A DNA stretch of 64,000 nt from Chryseobacterium lactis (GTDB lineage: Bacteria; Bacteroidota; Bacteroidia; Flavobacteriales; Weeksellaceae). The translations under genes and the position numbers were made by a program. How positions within the stretch are numbered: the first letter of the stretch is position 1; the number at the start of each line of letters is the position of its first letter. Below the pieces are notes generated by a model. It did no database searches, was not told the DNA's origin, and was given only the letters and a program-made list of their open reading frames with translations. Shown here one piece after another: positions 35,014 through 43,804 of the stretch. Location: the NCBI RefSeq assembly GCF_003815875.1, contig NZ_CP033924.1, positions 1,178,001-1,242,000 of the forward strand, read 5' to 3'.

Positions 35014-35709
35014 TTATTTAATCTCGAAATAAAAGCCTTGTTCTTCCAGTTCCTTATATTTTTCCTGATTGAACGTAAAGAGTTTTCCGGGTCTTCCGCT
35101 GCCTTCTTTCTTTATGTTATTCGTTTCATTAAGTAATCCGTAGCTCATGATTTTTTTTCTGAAATTTCTGCGGTCAATTTCCTGACCTACAATTGTTTTA
35201 TAGAGATTTTCAAGATCTGAAAACGGAAATTCTTCATTGAGGAGATTAAAACCGATTGGCTGATACTGAATTTTTGTGCGAAGTCTTTTTAAAGCAATGT
35301 CGATGATATTTTTATGGTCAAATGCCACTGCCGGAAGTTGGTTTACGCTAAACCACTGTGCATCGTCTGCATCAGAATCGGCGAAGAGTTCATGATAAGA
35401 AGGGTTTACAAGGCCTAAATACGCCACGGAAACCACTCTGTTTCTGGGATCCCTGCCCACATTACCAAAAGTATAAAGTTGCTCTAAAAAATCGGGCTTT
35501 ATACCGGCTTCTTCATGCAGTTCTCTTTTAACGGCATCATCAAGGTTTTCATCATCAAGAACAAGACCTCCCGGAAGCGCCCACCCTCCTTTGAATGGTT
35601 CAATATTTCTTTTAATTAAAAGAATCTGAAGATCTTTTTTATCAAAATATCCAAAAATAACGGCATCTACAGCCACTTTTATATCCTGTAATTTTTTTGG
35701 AGACTCCAT
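35014..35709 (-). CDS. NrtR-like Nudix transcriptional regulator
   Basis: The 231-residue protein has a Nudix domain (about 1-150) with a complete Nudix box, G48 to I70 (GLVLDDE-x7-RELHEEAGI), and a C-terminal winged helix (RRNFRKKIMSYGLLNE, GSGRPGKLFTF, about 160-228). NrtR-family proteins bind ADP-ribose or NAD-related ligands and repress NAD metabolic genes. The box is intact here, so hydrolysis of ADP-ribose is also possible. An operator-like site lies at its own promoter (site A), and similar sites lie at the NADAR and coiled-coil genes. Confidence 0.9.
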   Translation of the reverse strand: MESPKKLQDIKVAVDAVIFGYFDKKDLQILLIKRNIEPFKGGWALPGGLVLDDENLDDAVKRELHEEAGIKPDFLEQLYTFGNVGRDPRNRVVSVAYLGLVNPSYHELFADSDADDAQWFSVNQLPAVAFDHKNIIDIALKRLRTKIQYQPIGFNLLNEEFPFSDLENLYKTIVGQEIDRRNFRKKIMSYGLLNETNNIKKEGSGRPGKLFTFNQEKYKELEEQGFYFEIK

Positions 35710-35719
35710 ATATTAATTT

Positions 35720-35734
35720 GCGTTACGAATACAC
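35720..35734. promoter_or_regulatory. candidate NrtR-type operator, site A (autoregulation)
   Basis: GCGTTACGAATACAC fits GYGTTA-N3-WTACRC. It lies 11-25 bases upstream of the regulator start and shares one base with a minus-strand TAATTTTG -7 element (35734-35741). Confidence 0.65.
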
Positions 35735-35832
35735 AAAATTACAATTTATCATTACAATAAAAAATAATTTATGAATAATAAAAATTTTATATTTTCGGGA
35801 TCATATAATAAGTTATATAAAATTACACAATT

Positions 35833-36465
35833 ATGAAAAATTCACTCATTGTTCTTTCACTGTTTATTGCTTTCACAGCTTGTGAAAAAACGAACAAAAA
35901 AAAGGCTGATAATTCCGGCAAAACTGCATCAGAGCCCACCTGGAACTCAGTAGATTCAGCTATGGCCGCTAAAACCTGGACGGATTTCAGAAGTCCCGGA
36001 GAAATGCATAAAGTATTGGAGAAATATAAAGGCAACTGGAAAGGCGAGGTCAGTACATGGATACAAGACAATGGAAAAGCAATCATCAGCAAATCTGAAT
36101 GTACCAATACCATGATTTTAGGGGGTCGTTACCTTATCACCAACTATTCGGGAACTATTATGGGACAACCTTTTGAAGTAATGAAAACAATGGGCTATGA
36201 TAAAGCCAAGAAAAAGTTTGTAAGCACTCTTATCGACAATATGGGAACAGGATTTATGCAAACCGAAGGGGAATGGAATGCTGCAAAAAAAACAATCAGC
36301 TTTAAAGGAAAAATGCCAGATCCTATTCAACCGGGAAAAGAATGGGAAGCAAGAGAAGTGTATACTTTTATAGACGACCAAAGCCACACCGTGGAAATAT
36401 TTGGTCCGGATCCTAAAACAGGAAAGGTTATAAGAACGATGGAAGTAAAGTTTACCCGTCAATAA
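35833..36465 (+). CDS. DUF1579-family lipoprotein
   Basis: The 210-residue protein starts MKNSLIVLSLFIAFTACEKT, with lipobox FTAC, then a Lys/Asn spacer and a beta-barrel-like DUF1579 domain (GEMHKVLEKYKGNWKGEVSTWIQ, GRYLITNYSGTIMGQPFEV, GEWNAAKKTISFKGKMPDPI). Its role is unknown; such lipocalin-like domains may bind small hydrophobic ligands. It is divergent from the Nudix regulator. Confidence 0.85.
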   Translation: MKNSLIVLSLFIAFTACEKTNKKKADNSGKTASEPTWNSVDSAMAAKTWTDFRSPGEMHKVLEKYKGNWKGEVSTWIQDNGKAIISKSECTNTMILGGRYLITNYSGTIMGQPFEVMKTMGYDKAKKKFVSTLIDNMGTGFMQTEGEWNAAKKTISFKGKMPDPIQPGKEWEAREVYTFIDDQSHTVEIFGPDPKTGKVIRTMEVKFTRQ

Positions 36466-36496
36466 AAAAAACGCTTCAGATGAAGCGTTTTTTTTA
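36464..36496. terminator. bidirectional terminator
   Basis: AACGCTTCA and TGAAGCGTT (36470-36489) with A and T runs on the flanks serve the DUF1579 gene and the convergent five-repeat gene. Confidence 0.9.
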
Positions 36497-36500
36497 TTAT

Positions 36501-37640
36501 TTAGTTAGTTTCTGATCCCAAAAGTGTTGGAATACTATTATTATTCAAATATCCTACATTGTATTCCTGAGAAGTCCAATTTCCTGTTTTTGCATTGAAA
36601 ACGTATATTTTGTGATCATACCTGTCTACAAATATAAAGTTTCCGTTAGATCTGGTAATATCAGGAGAACTCAAATTATTGTTATAGTATGTAATGCTAT
36701 AAGGCTGTGACTTCCATTCCATCGTTTTAGTGTTATAAACCACTACTTTATGGTCATATTTATCAATAAACGCAAAGTTACTTCCTGAAGCAAAGGTTGA
36801 AGGTTCAATATTGTTATTGGTATAGCCTATGTTAAAATCCTGTGAAGACCATGTTCCGCTCGTATAATTATAAACATAGATTTTGTGATCAAATTTGTCG
36901 ATAAATAAGGTACTTCCGTTAGATAAAGCAAACAAATAAGGGATAATGTTATTATTGGTATAGCCCACATTATATGGCTGTGAAGACCACGTTCCTGCTC
37001 TGGAACTAAATATGTAAACTTTCCCGTCATATTTATCGATAAAAATAACATTTCCATTGTTGGCAGTCACTTCAGGTGTAGTATTATTATTGGTGTATCC
37101 GACATTATACGTTTGAGGAGACCAGATCCCTGTTCTGGAGCTTAAAACATAGACCTTTCCATCATATTTGTCTGTAAAAAAATGAGAAGTACTTTTACTT
37201 TCCAATATATCATCTCCGATCGACGAACCAGGAGAAGAAATATCGATTTTAGACGCAGTCATTGCATAAGGAACACTCATTAATTGATTGGTACCCACGC
37301 TCGTATAATTAGTTCCTCCTGCCGGATCTATTTCTACTTTAATAAATTTAGAATTTATGGCCCAGTTGATTCCGGAAAAAGTGCCTGAAACCGGTGTCCC
37401 CTGTCCTATATTCAAATTAATCAACCCTTTGGAATTGGTTGTTTTAGAATGTGTTTCCGTATAAAGATTAGTTCCGGTAACAGAATTATTTAAAATGCTA
37501 ATTTTTACAGATACATTTCCGTTGGCTACAGGGTTTCCAGAAGGATTAAAGGCAATAGCCTGATAGGTAAATCCCTGAGGAACCTGAGCAAAGACAACAG
37601 CTGTTGTCATTGCCAGCAATAAAGTGTATAATTTCTTCAT
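36501..37640 (-). CDS. exported five-repeat beta-propeller-like protein
   Basis: The 379-residue protein has a signal peptide (KKLYTLLLAMTTAVVFAQ), an N-terminal domain (20-130) common at the start of Bacteroidota exported proteins (VPQGFTYQAIAFNPSGNPV), and five tandem repeats of about 44 residues from residue 154. Each reads roughly FIDKYDGKVYIFSSRTGTWSSQPYNVGYTNNN. Repeats of this kind form propeller blades. No T9SS sorting domain is visible, unlike its upstream partner gene 10 bases away. Function unknown. Confidence 0.75.
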   Translation of the reverse strand: MKKLYTLLLAMTTAVVFAQVPQGFTYQAIAFNPSGNPVANGNVSVKISILNNSVTGTNLYTETHSKTTNSKGLINLNIGQGTPVSGTFSGINWAINSKFIKVEIDPAGGTNYTSVGTNQLMSVPYAMTASKIDISSPGSSIGDDILESKSTSHFFTDKYDGKVYVLSSRTGIWSPQTYNVGYTNNNTTPEVTANNGNVIFIDKYDGKVYIFSSRAGTWSSQPYNVGYTNNNIIPYLFALSNGSTLFIDKFDHKIYVYNYTSGTWSSQDFNIGYTNNNIEPSTFASGSNFAFIDKYDHKVVVYNTKTMEWKSQPYSITYYNNNLSSPDITRSNGNFIFVDRYDHKIYVFNAKTGNWTSQEYNVGYLNNNSIPTLLGSETN

Positions 37641-37649
37641 GATATTAGT

Positions 37650-38105
37650 TTATTTTTTAATGATTTTTATAGGTTTTAAGTCTGAGCTTTTAAAGGTGAG
37701 CAGATACACTCCATTAATGAGGGAAGAAAGATCAATACGATCGCCGTTGATTTCTTTTTGCATAACCAGTTTTCCGGACAGGTCATAAATGGAAACCTCT
37801 TTTGGCTTTTCTTTTGAAGAAATGCGAAGGGTAATATAATCTGCTGTAGGGTTAGGATAAACGCTGACTTTCTCCTGGTTCGCGACCACTTCATTAACGC
37901 CTAGGACATTTAAAACAGTTTGATAAAGCATTCCGAGGGTTCCGGAATTTTGCTGATCCGGATCATCAGGGATCACATAGATCTCGCCCACCGTATGCAT
38001 AAGATTTTCATTGGATACTCCTCCGGAATTGACTCCTCCCATGAGACTTTGGGAATAGAAGGTGACAGATATTAAAACCCCTGTCAGAGCATAAAGTTTT
38101 TTCAT
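37650..38105 (-). CDS. T9SS type A sorting-domain protein
   Basis: The 151-residue protein has a signal peptide (KKLYALTGVLISVTFYSQ) and an N-terminal GGVNSGGVSNENLMHTVGEIYV block. It ends in a type A C-terminal domain (VYPNPTADYITLRIS, VSIYDLSGKLVMQKE, GVYLLTFKSSDLKPIKIIKK), which directs export through the type IX secretion system. The ATG at 38105 is preferred to an upstream frame start because it begins the signal peptide. It precedes the five-repeat protein in what looks like one transcript. Confidence 0.88.
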   Translation of the reverse strand: MKKLYALTGVLISVTFYSQSLMGGVNSGGVSNENLMHTVGEIYVIPDDPDQQNSGTLGMLYQTVLNVLGVNEVVANQEKVSVYPNPTADYITLRISSKEKPKEVSIYDLSGKLVMQKEINGDRIDLSSLINGVYLLTFKSSDLKPIKIIKK

Positions 38106-38196
38106 GGAAATTAATTTTAACAAATATAAACTAAAGAAGGCTAAGTTTTTAAAATTTATTTTATGTTAAATTAATTCCAAACAACATTTATTAAAA

Positions 38197-38228
38197 AGAA
38201 AAAGACCGGCGATAAACCGGTCTTTTAT
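38197..38228 (-). terminator. terminator of lepA
   Basis: AAAAGACCGG (38200-38209) pairs with CCGGTCTTTT (38217-38226), with a T-rich tail on the minus strand. Confidence 0.85.
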
Positions 38229-38246
38229 AGTATAATTGTGATTGTT

Positions 38247-40043
38247 TTAATCATTAAGCTTTAATACAGCCATGAATGCTGATTGAGGTACTTCTACTCT
38301 TCCGATCTGCTTCATTTTTTTCTTACCTTCTTTCTGCTTTTCCAATAGTTTACGCTTTCTGGAAATATCTCCTCCGTAACATTTTGCGGTAACATCTTTT
38401 CTTAATGCCTTGATCGTTTCTCTCGCGATAACTTTCGTACCTAATGCCGCTTGTACAGCGATATCAAACTGCTGTCTCGGGATCAGCTCACGAAGCTTTT
38501 CACACATTCTCTTTCCGATATAATAAGCATTACTATCGTGAATCAGTGATGAAAGAGCATCTACCATATCACCGTTGATCAGGATATCCATTTTTACAAG
38601 CTTGGAAGCTCTGAACCCGATTGGGTGATAATCGAATGATGCGTATCCTTTAGAGATTGATTTCAATCGGTCATAAAAGTCAAAAACCACTTCTGCCAAT
38701 GGCATATTAAAGATTAATTCAACTCTTTCAGATGTTAAATAACTTTGGTTTACGATCTCACCTCTTTTCTCGATACATAAAGTCATTACTGCTCCTACGA
38801 AATCAGATTTTGTAATGATAGAAGCCTTAATGAAAGGTTCTTCTACTCTATCCATTGTCGAAGGATCCATCATTTCAGATGGGTTATTGATCAAAATCGG
38901 AACTTCAGGTTCTTTTTTAGTATATCCGAAATAAGAAACGTTAGGTACCGTAGTAATTACGTTCATATTGAATTCTCTGTCCAAACGTTCCTGAACGATT
39001 TCCATGTGAAGCATTCCCAAGAATCCACAACGGAATCCGAAACCAAGCGCTGCAGAACTCTCCGGTTCGAAAACCAGGGAAGCATCATTCAGTCTTAATT
39101 TTTCTAATGAGAATCTCAATTCTTCAAAATCTTCGGAATCGATTGGATAAATACCGGCAAATACCATCGGTTTCACCTCTTCGAATCCATCAATAGGACC
39201 TTCAGCCGGTTTTTCAAAAGAAGTGATTGTATCACCAACTTTTACTTCTCTGGCATCTTTAATCCCGGAAACTAAATATCCTACATCGCCACATTCAACA
39301 ATTTTCTTAGGAACTTGCTTCAGTTTTAAGGTTCCTACCTCATCAGCTCCATATTCTTTTCCTGTTGCGAAGAATTTAATTTTTTCATTTTTAGAAATAC
39401 TCCCGTTTACTACTTTGAAATAAGCTTCAATTCCTCTGAAAGGGTTATAAACTGAGTCAAAGATCAAAGCCTGAAGCGGCCCGTCCGGATTTCCAACCGG
39501 AGGTGGAATTCTATCAACGATTTGTTCCAACAGATGATGTACTCCTTCACCTGTTTTTCCTGAAACTCTCAATACATCTTCATATTCACATCCGATAAGA
39601 TTCATAATCTCATCGGTTACTTCCTCAGGATTGGCAGATGGAAGATCAATTTTATTAAGGATCGGAATGATCGTAAGGTCATTTTCCAAAGCCAGATAAA
39701 GGTTACTGATCGTTTGCGCCTGAATACTTTGTGCAGCATCAACAATAAGAAGCGCTCCTTCACAGGCAGCAATAGAACGGGAAACTTCGTAAGAAAAATC
39801 TACGTGTCCCGGGGTATCAATCAGGTTTAAAATATATTTTTCGCCTTTATATTCATAATCCATCTGGATGGCGTGCGATTTAATAGTAATCCCACGTTCT
39901 TTCTCCAAATCCATATCATCCAGCGTCTGAGACTGTAATTCTCTTTGAGTAACAGTATTGGTGTACTCCAAAAGACGGTCTGCCAAGGTACTTTTACCGT
40001 GGTCGATATGAGCGATTATGCAAAAATTTCGTATGTTTTTCAT
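38247..40043 (-). CDS. lepA: elongation factor 4 (back-translocase)
   Basis: The 598-residue GTPase has [10 protein letters not shown] (G1), [12 protein letters not shown] (G3) and LNKIDLPSA (G4), domains like EF-G, and the LepA-specific C-terminal domain ([22 protein letters not shown]). It acts on ribosomes that are stalled or mis-translocated, and in initiation. Length equals the family norm. It has its own terminator. Confidence 0.97.
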   Translation of the reverse strand: MKNIRNFCIIAHIDHGKSTLADRLLEYTNTVTQRELQSQTLDDMDLEKERGITIKSHAIQMDYEYKGEKYILNLIDTPGHVDFSYEVSRSIAACEGALLIVDAAQSIQAQTISNLYLALENDLTIIPILNKIDLPSANPEEVTDEIMNLIGCEYEDVLRVSGKTGEGVHHLLEQIVDRIPPPVGNPDGPLQALIFDSVYNPFRGIEAYFKVVNGSISKNEKIKFFATGKEYGADEVGTLKLKQVPKKIVECGDVGYLVSGIKDAREVKVGDTITSFEKPAEGPIDGFEEVKPMVFAGIYPIDSEDFEELRFSLEKLRLNDASLVFEPESSAALGFGFRCGFLGMLHMEIVQERLDREFNMNVITTVPNVSYFGYTKKEPEVPILINNPSEMMDPSTMDRVEEPFIKASIITKSDFVGAVMTLCIEKRGEIVNQSYLTSERVELIFNMPLAEVVFDFYDRLKSISKGYASFDYHPIGFRASKLVKMDILINGDMVDALSSLIHDSNAYYIGKRMCEKLRELIPRQQFDIAVQAALGTKVIARETIKALRKDVTAKCYGGDISRKRKLLEKQKEGKKKMKQIGRVEVPQSAFMAVLKLND

Positions 40044-40117
40044 TTAAGAATCTTGTAATTTGCAAAGATAAAAAAAGAGAGCGATATATCTCTCTTAAAT
40101 TCATTGTAATGAATAAT

Positions 40118-41140
40118 TTATGATTCACCAGAAAAGTCATATTCTCCTGTAAGAGGATCAATATAGATCTTTTCGGCTTCCTGTTTTTTCATTTTTTTCT
40201 GTCTTTCTCCTTGTTCTATTGCTCCTGCAATACCTCCGATAAGACCAAACATCCCATACGTGCTGTTGGACTGTACAGGGAAAAGATGACCTCTGTTTGT
40301 TGTAACATAGAAGCCTTTTTCATCTCTGTTCAGCTCCAAAAAGCCAGAAAATGTCTGCTTGTAAGCTTTTCCTTTTTCTACATAAGCAAACATCTTGTAT
40401 GAGGATATTTTACTTTTCTTTCCATCTTCTTCCTTCACGGCCTTTGTAATCTCCCCTTTGCTGTTGGTTTCAAGATTATACTTTCCCGGTTCCGGAAGCT
40501 GATCAAAAAAAGAAGTGTAACTTAAATAAATCCCATCTTTCAATTGCTCTTCCTTAAGCGCTGCAGCATTAGCCTTTACATATGACTCATAATCTTTGAT
40601 ATCATTGTCAGTAATTTTCTTATCTGAGGGATCTAATGTGTAAGATTTCTTAATGAAAGCTGAATAAATTACGGGAATATTTTTCACCATTTGCTCAGAA
40701 ACTTCTTTATGATTAAAAGTAAATACCGTGTCTTTTTTATAGATAAACTGATATTTATCTCCTGCTTTTGCAAATGTTTGAGCAGAAAAATCCATTGTTC
40801 CTGTTGTGGTTTTTCCATCAGATTCACCTACGGAAAGTTTCAGTTTCTTTAAAACCAGCACAAATTCAACTTTCCCTTTATCCAGGTCATTCCCTTTGGC
40901 AAACCAACCGTTGAAATCAATAGCAGGTGTTGAAGGAAATACCACCTCTCTCATTTCCTTATTATCACCGAAAGGAATCTCTCCTATTTGTTTATCTTCT
41001 CTCTGATCGATTACCTTGATGCTTTTGTATGCATATTCAGTATAATTGACAATGTTTCCCTTTAGTTTAATTACTTCTTTTGCCTGTGAAAAAGAAATGA
41101 TCGCTATACAAGTACAAACGATCTGCAATAATTTTTTCAT
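40118..41140 (-). CDS. exported protein of unknown function
   Basis: The 340-residue protein has a signal peptide (KKLLQIVCTCIAIISFSQA) and a mixed alpha/beta body with no motif I recognise. A Gly/Ile patch (FGLIGGIAGAIEQGERQKK) near the C-terminus could be a membrane-associated helix. The end is KMKKQEAEKIYIDPLTGEYDF. It stands alone, with a hairpin upstream that ends the ECF operon. Confidence 0.55.
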   Translation of the reverse strand: MKKLLQIVCTCIAIISFSQAKEVIKLKGNIVNYTEYAYKSIKVIDQREDKQIGEIPFGDNKEMREVVFPSTPAIDFNGWFAKGNDLDKGKVEFVLVLKKLKLSVGESDGKTTTGTMDFSAQTFAKAGDKYQFIYKKDTVFTFNHKEVSEQMVKNIPVIYSAFIKKSYTLDPSDKKITDNDIKDYESYVKANAAALKEEQLKDGIYLSYTSFFDQLPEPGKYNLETNSKGEITKAVKEEDGKKSKISSYKMFAYVEKGKAYKQTFSGFLELNRDEKGFYVTTNRGHLFPVQSNSTYGMFGLIGGIAGAIEQGERQKKMKKQEAEKIYIDPLTGEYDFSGES

Positions 41141-41186
41141 TATTTAATTTTTCGGCAAAAATATAATTTTTAGAAGATAAAATTAA

Positions 41187-41218
41187 ACGGCTCTCACAAA
41201 AAAATTTGTAAGAGCCGT
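41187..41218 (-). terminator. terminator of the ECF-sigma operon
   Basis: ACGGCTCTCACAAA and TTTGTAAGAGCCGT pair with one mismatch; the loop is A/T. It lies just after the sensor-like gene at 41241. Confidence 0.75.
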
Positions 41219-41240
41219 CCAACATTAAAAAAATAAACTA

Positions 41241-41750
41241 TTATGGGTTTTGTCTAGATCCCTGGTTCATATTATTTCCGTGAGGTTTTCTTTCATTCAT
41301 TTTATCTCTCATCATTCCTTCGGATTGAAACAGTTTCAGGACTTTTTGACAGGGTATCACCTGTTGCATCTTATCTGCATATTTTTTTCTGTTATCCAGG
41401 AGCTTCTGCCCTATTTCAAAGCTTTGTTGCAACTTTGCTTTCGCTTCATCATCTGATAAAGTTTCGGGGTTAAAGCCCGGATCAAATTGACTTTTTATTT
41501 TTTTCTGGCTATCGAGATACTCGTTATAAAGTTGTGTAAATTCCGCTTTATTTCCGGCATCGATATTCAGGTTATCCACGATCATATTGTTTCTGAACTT
41601 CTTAAGAAGGTCTTTTCTTTCTTCCGGAGAAAGGTTGTTGATGACCTCTTTTCTTTCCTTAGGATCCATCTTTTTCCAGTCGTAATCTGATCTTTGAGCA
41701 TTTAAGCCAAAACCATAAATAATAAAAAACGTCAATAATATCTTTTTCAT
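41241..41750 (-). CDS. exported helical protein, sensor-like (Spy/CpxP-type) partner of the ECF sigma factor
   Basis: The 169-residue protein has a signal peptide (KKILLTFFIIYGFGLNAQ) and a helical, charged body (LSPEERKDLLKKFRNNMI, FGQKLLDNRKKYADKM-like region). Proteins in this position in flavobacteria are often called sensor of ECF-type sigma factor. The Spy/CpxP likeness is inference. It follows the anti-sigma gene by nine bases. Confidence 0.65.
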   Translation of the reverse strand: MKKILLTFFIIYGFGLNAQRSDYDWKKMDPKERKEVINNLSPEERKDLLKKFRNNMIVDNLNIDAGNKAEFTQLYNEYLDSQKKIKSQFDPGFNPETLSDDEAKAKLQQSFEIGQKLLDNRKKYADKMQQVIPCQKVLKLFQSEGMMRDKMNERKPHGNNMNQGSRQNP

Positions 41751-41759
41751 CTTTCTTTA

Positions 41760-42305
41760 TTAGTTATATAAATCCAAATAAACATCTTGAGTTGAATTAC
41801 TTGCCAATTCTGCAATCTCAGAATTAGAGAACGAATCCAAATACTCATTCATTCGGGTATCTTCTTTTTTAGGTGCAGTTTTCACGGGTTTTGGTGAATC
41901 AGCTGCTTTTTCAATTCCATTTTCGCTTTTATAAGCGTAGGTAGAATTATTTTTCTGATTTTCAACAGTTTGATTATTATTTTCAACAGAAGTTAAATCA
42001 GCCTTTAAAGTTTCATAGGCTACCTCGCTTTCTGATTTTGGCTCACCTTTTTGGGAAGCAATTGTCGTTTTTGAATTCAAACCCTCTTCCACTGAATTGT
42101 TATTATCAGAATTAAAAACATAAGTCACTCCAAAGATCAAAGCCAGTGACGCTGCTGCGGCATACATCCAGTTCAGCCTAAAGACAGGTGCTTTTGTATC
42201 CGTCTTTATATCGTTCATAACGCTATCCTGAATACTTTCAAATAATTTATCAGGAACTGTGTAAATGTTCTTACGTTCTAGTTTTTCTATGTCGAACTCT
42301 TTCAT
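41760..42305 (-). CDS. membrane anti-sigma-factor-like protein
   Basis: The 181-residue protein has a cytoplasmic N-terminus (residues 1-45), one membrane helix (WMYAAAASLALIFGVTYVF, about 46-64) and a periplasmic Ser/Lys/Asn-rich tail. With an ECF sigma gene 17 bases upstream, it most likely holds that sigma factor at the membrane. No known zinc-binding anti-sigma motif (HxxxCxxC) is seen. Confidence 0.7.
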   Translation of the reverse strand: MKEFDIEKLERKNIYTVPDKLFESIQDSVMNDIKTDTKAPVFRLNWMYAAAASLALIFGVTYVFNSDNNNSVEEGLNSKTTIASQKGEPKSESEVAYETLKADLTSVENNNQTVENQKNNSTYAYKSENGIEKAADSPKPVKTAPKKEDTRMNEYLDSFSNSEIAELASNSTQDVYLDLYN

Positions 42306-42322
42306 CTTTGTTTTGTCAAAAA

Positions 42323-42874
42323 TTATCTTTCGTAATTTTCTTTAATATACTCTTCAATTTTCTGCTTGGCATAATGATAATTCGTCTTTAACGTCCCTAC
42401 AGACATATCTACAATTTTAGATATTTCTTCGTAAGGTAAATCATCATAATACCGCATCATAAATACAAGTTTCTGTTTTTCCGGTAAGCTTTGTATGGCG
42501 CTTTGCAACAGGATCTGTATTTCTTCGGCATCTCCTTCCGTATTATCGGCAACGAGATTCTGCATATGGTACTCTGCATCTTCATCCGTTTTTTTCATTT
42601 TATTCATTTTGTTGACCTGCTGTAATGCTTCGTTGGTAGCGATTCTGTACAGCCAGGTGTACAACTGACTATCATTTTTGAACTGATGAAAATTCTGGTA
42701 AGCTTTAATAAAAGTTTCCTGCAAAGTATCCTGGGCAAGATCTCCGTCTACAATAATTCTTCGAATATGCCAATATAATCTGCTTTGATAGGCATCCATC
42801 AAGGCACGGACACCTTTATCCTGGGTCCGTGGATTCTGCATCAACGAAATAATTTCCGCGTCCTTAATCTTCAT
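42323..42874 (-). CDS. ECF-type RNA polymerase sigma factor
   Basis: The 183-residue protein has sigma region 2 (QDTLQETFIKAYQNFHQFKNDSQLYTWLYRIATNEAL) and region 4 (QSLPEKQKLVFMMRYYDDLPYEEISKIVDMSVGTLKTNYHYAKQKI). It is the first gene of a sigma/anti-sigma/sensor operon on the minus strand and probably directs an envelope-stress regulon, including its own promoter. Confidence 0.93.
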   Translation of the reverse strand: MKIKDAEIISLMQNPRTQDKGVRALMDAYQSRLYWHIRRIIVDGDLAQDTLQETFIKAYQNFHQFKNDSQLYTWLYRIATNEALQQVNKMNKMKKTDEDAEYHMQNLVADNTEGDAEEIQILLQSAIQSLPEKQKLVFMMRYYDDLPYEEISKIVDMSVGTLKTNYHYAKQKIEEYIKENYER

Positions 42875-43042
42875 AAATGCCTTTCACTGTTTTAGATTAC
42901 AAAAATAACCGAAAGTTAAATTATTCAATCACTTTTTAATTTAAATATTAAAAATAATATGAGATAGTTACGCAATAAGCGTGCCTAGGCAAAAGTTGAG
43001 ATTGATACCACCCCTCTCGTTTTTAAACTCGACTTAAAATCT

Positions 43043-43050
43043 TATATTTG
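43043..43050 (+). promoter_or_regulatory. -7 element four bases before a start codon
   Basis: TATATTTG ends at 43050 and the ATG of the next gene begins at 43055, too close for a usual leader. No good -33 TTTG is present at the expected distance. Confidence 0.4.
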
Positions 43051-43054
43051 TTAG

Positions 43055-43804
43055 ATGCAAATTGTAATTATCGGTTCCGGAAATGTTGCCTATCATATGG
43101 CCAAAGCTTTCACTCAGAAAGGCATTCCTTTGACCCAGATTTTTGGAAGGAACGAAAAAGAATTGAATAAAATTTCTGAAGAACTCAACATCCCATACTC
43201 CACCGAAAATTTGGAAGATGCAGATCTATACATCATCTGTGTGAGTGATCATTCTGTAGAGAAAGTTTCTAAGATCATTACTAAGAAAAACTGTCTGGTA
43301 GCCCACACTTCAGGCTCTCTTCCCAAAGAAATCCTGGCAGGCGAATATAGAAAAGCAAGTTTTTATCCCTTACAGACATTTTCCAAATCAAAAGAGCTGG
43401 ACTATGAAAAAATTCCGTTCTTCATTGAGACGGAGAATGAAAATGATAAAAAGGTTTTATTTGAGCTGGCTTCCGAAATTTCAAAAAATGTCATGGAAAG
43501 CAATCATGAAAAAAGAAAATACATTCACCTGACGGCTGTTTTTGCCTGCAATTTTGTGAACCACCTTTTTTCAAGAGCGAAAGAAATTTCAGATTCTCAG
43601 GATATTCCGTTTGATTATTTTTTACCCTTAATTGATGAAACGGTTCAGAAGATTTATGAAATTGAGCCTAAATTAGCGCAAACCGGTCCTGCGGTAAGAA
43701 ATGACGTTAGGGTTTTACAGTTGCATGAACAGTTATTAAAAGGCGAAAGTCTTGATATTTATAAAGTAATGAATCATTCTATTCAGAAAATGTATGAGCT
43801 ATAA
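43055..43804 (+). CDS. Rossmann-fold DUF2520 protein
   Basis: The 249-residue protein has an N-terminal NAD(P)-binding Rossmann domain (MQIVIIGSGNVAYHMAKAF) and a C-terminal helical DUF2520 domain (YPLQTFSK, HEKRKYIHLTAVFACNFVNHL, LAQTGPAVRNDV). It resembles pantoate/F420-type reductases, with substrate unknown. The start at the Rossmann motif is fixed by the fold. It overlaps the KdsC-like gene by 11 bases. Confidence 0.88.
   Translation: MQIVIIGSGNVAYHMAKAFTQKGIPLTQIFGRNEKELNKISEELNIPYSTENLEDADLYIICVSDHSVEKVSKIITKKNCLVAHTSGSLPKEILAGEYRKASFYPLQTFSKSKELDYEKIPFFIETENENDKKVLFELASEISKNVMESNHEKRKYIHLTAVFACNFVNHLFSRAKEISDSQDIPFDYFLPLIDETVQKIYEIEPKLAQTGPAVRNDVRVLQLHEQLLKGESLDIYKVMNHSIQKMYEL

Noticed and set aside
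24586..35709. Integrated mobile element or prophage
   Set aside because: I see no integrase, transposase, phage structural gene, direct repeats or tRNA junction at the island borders.
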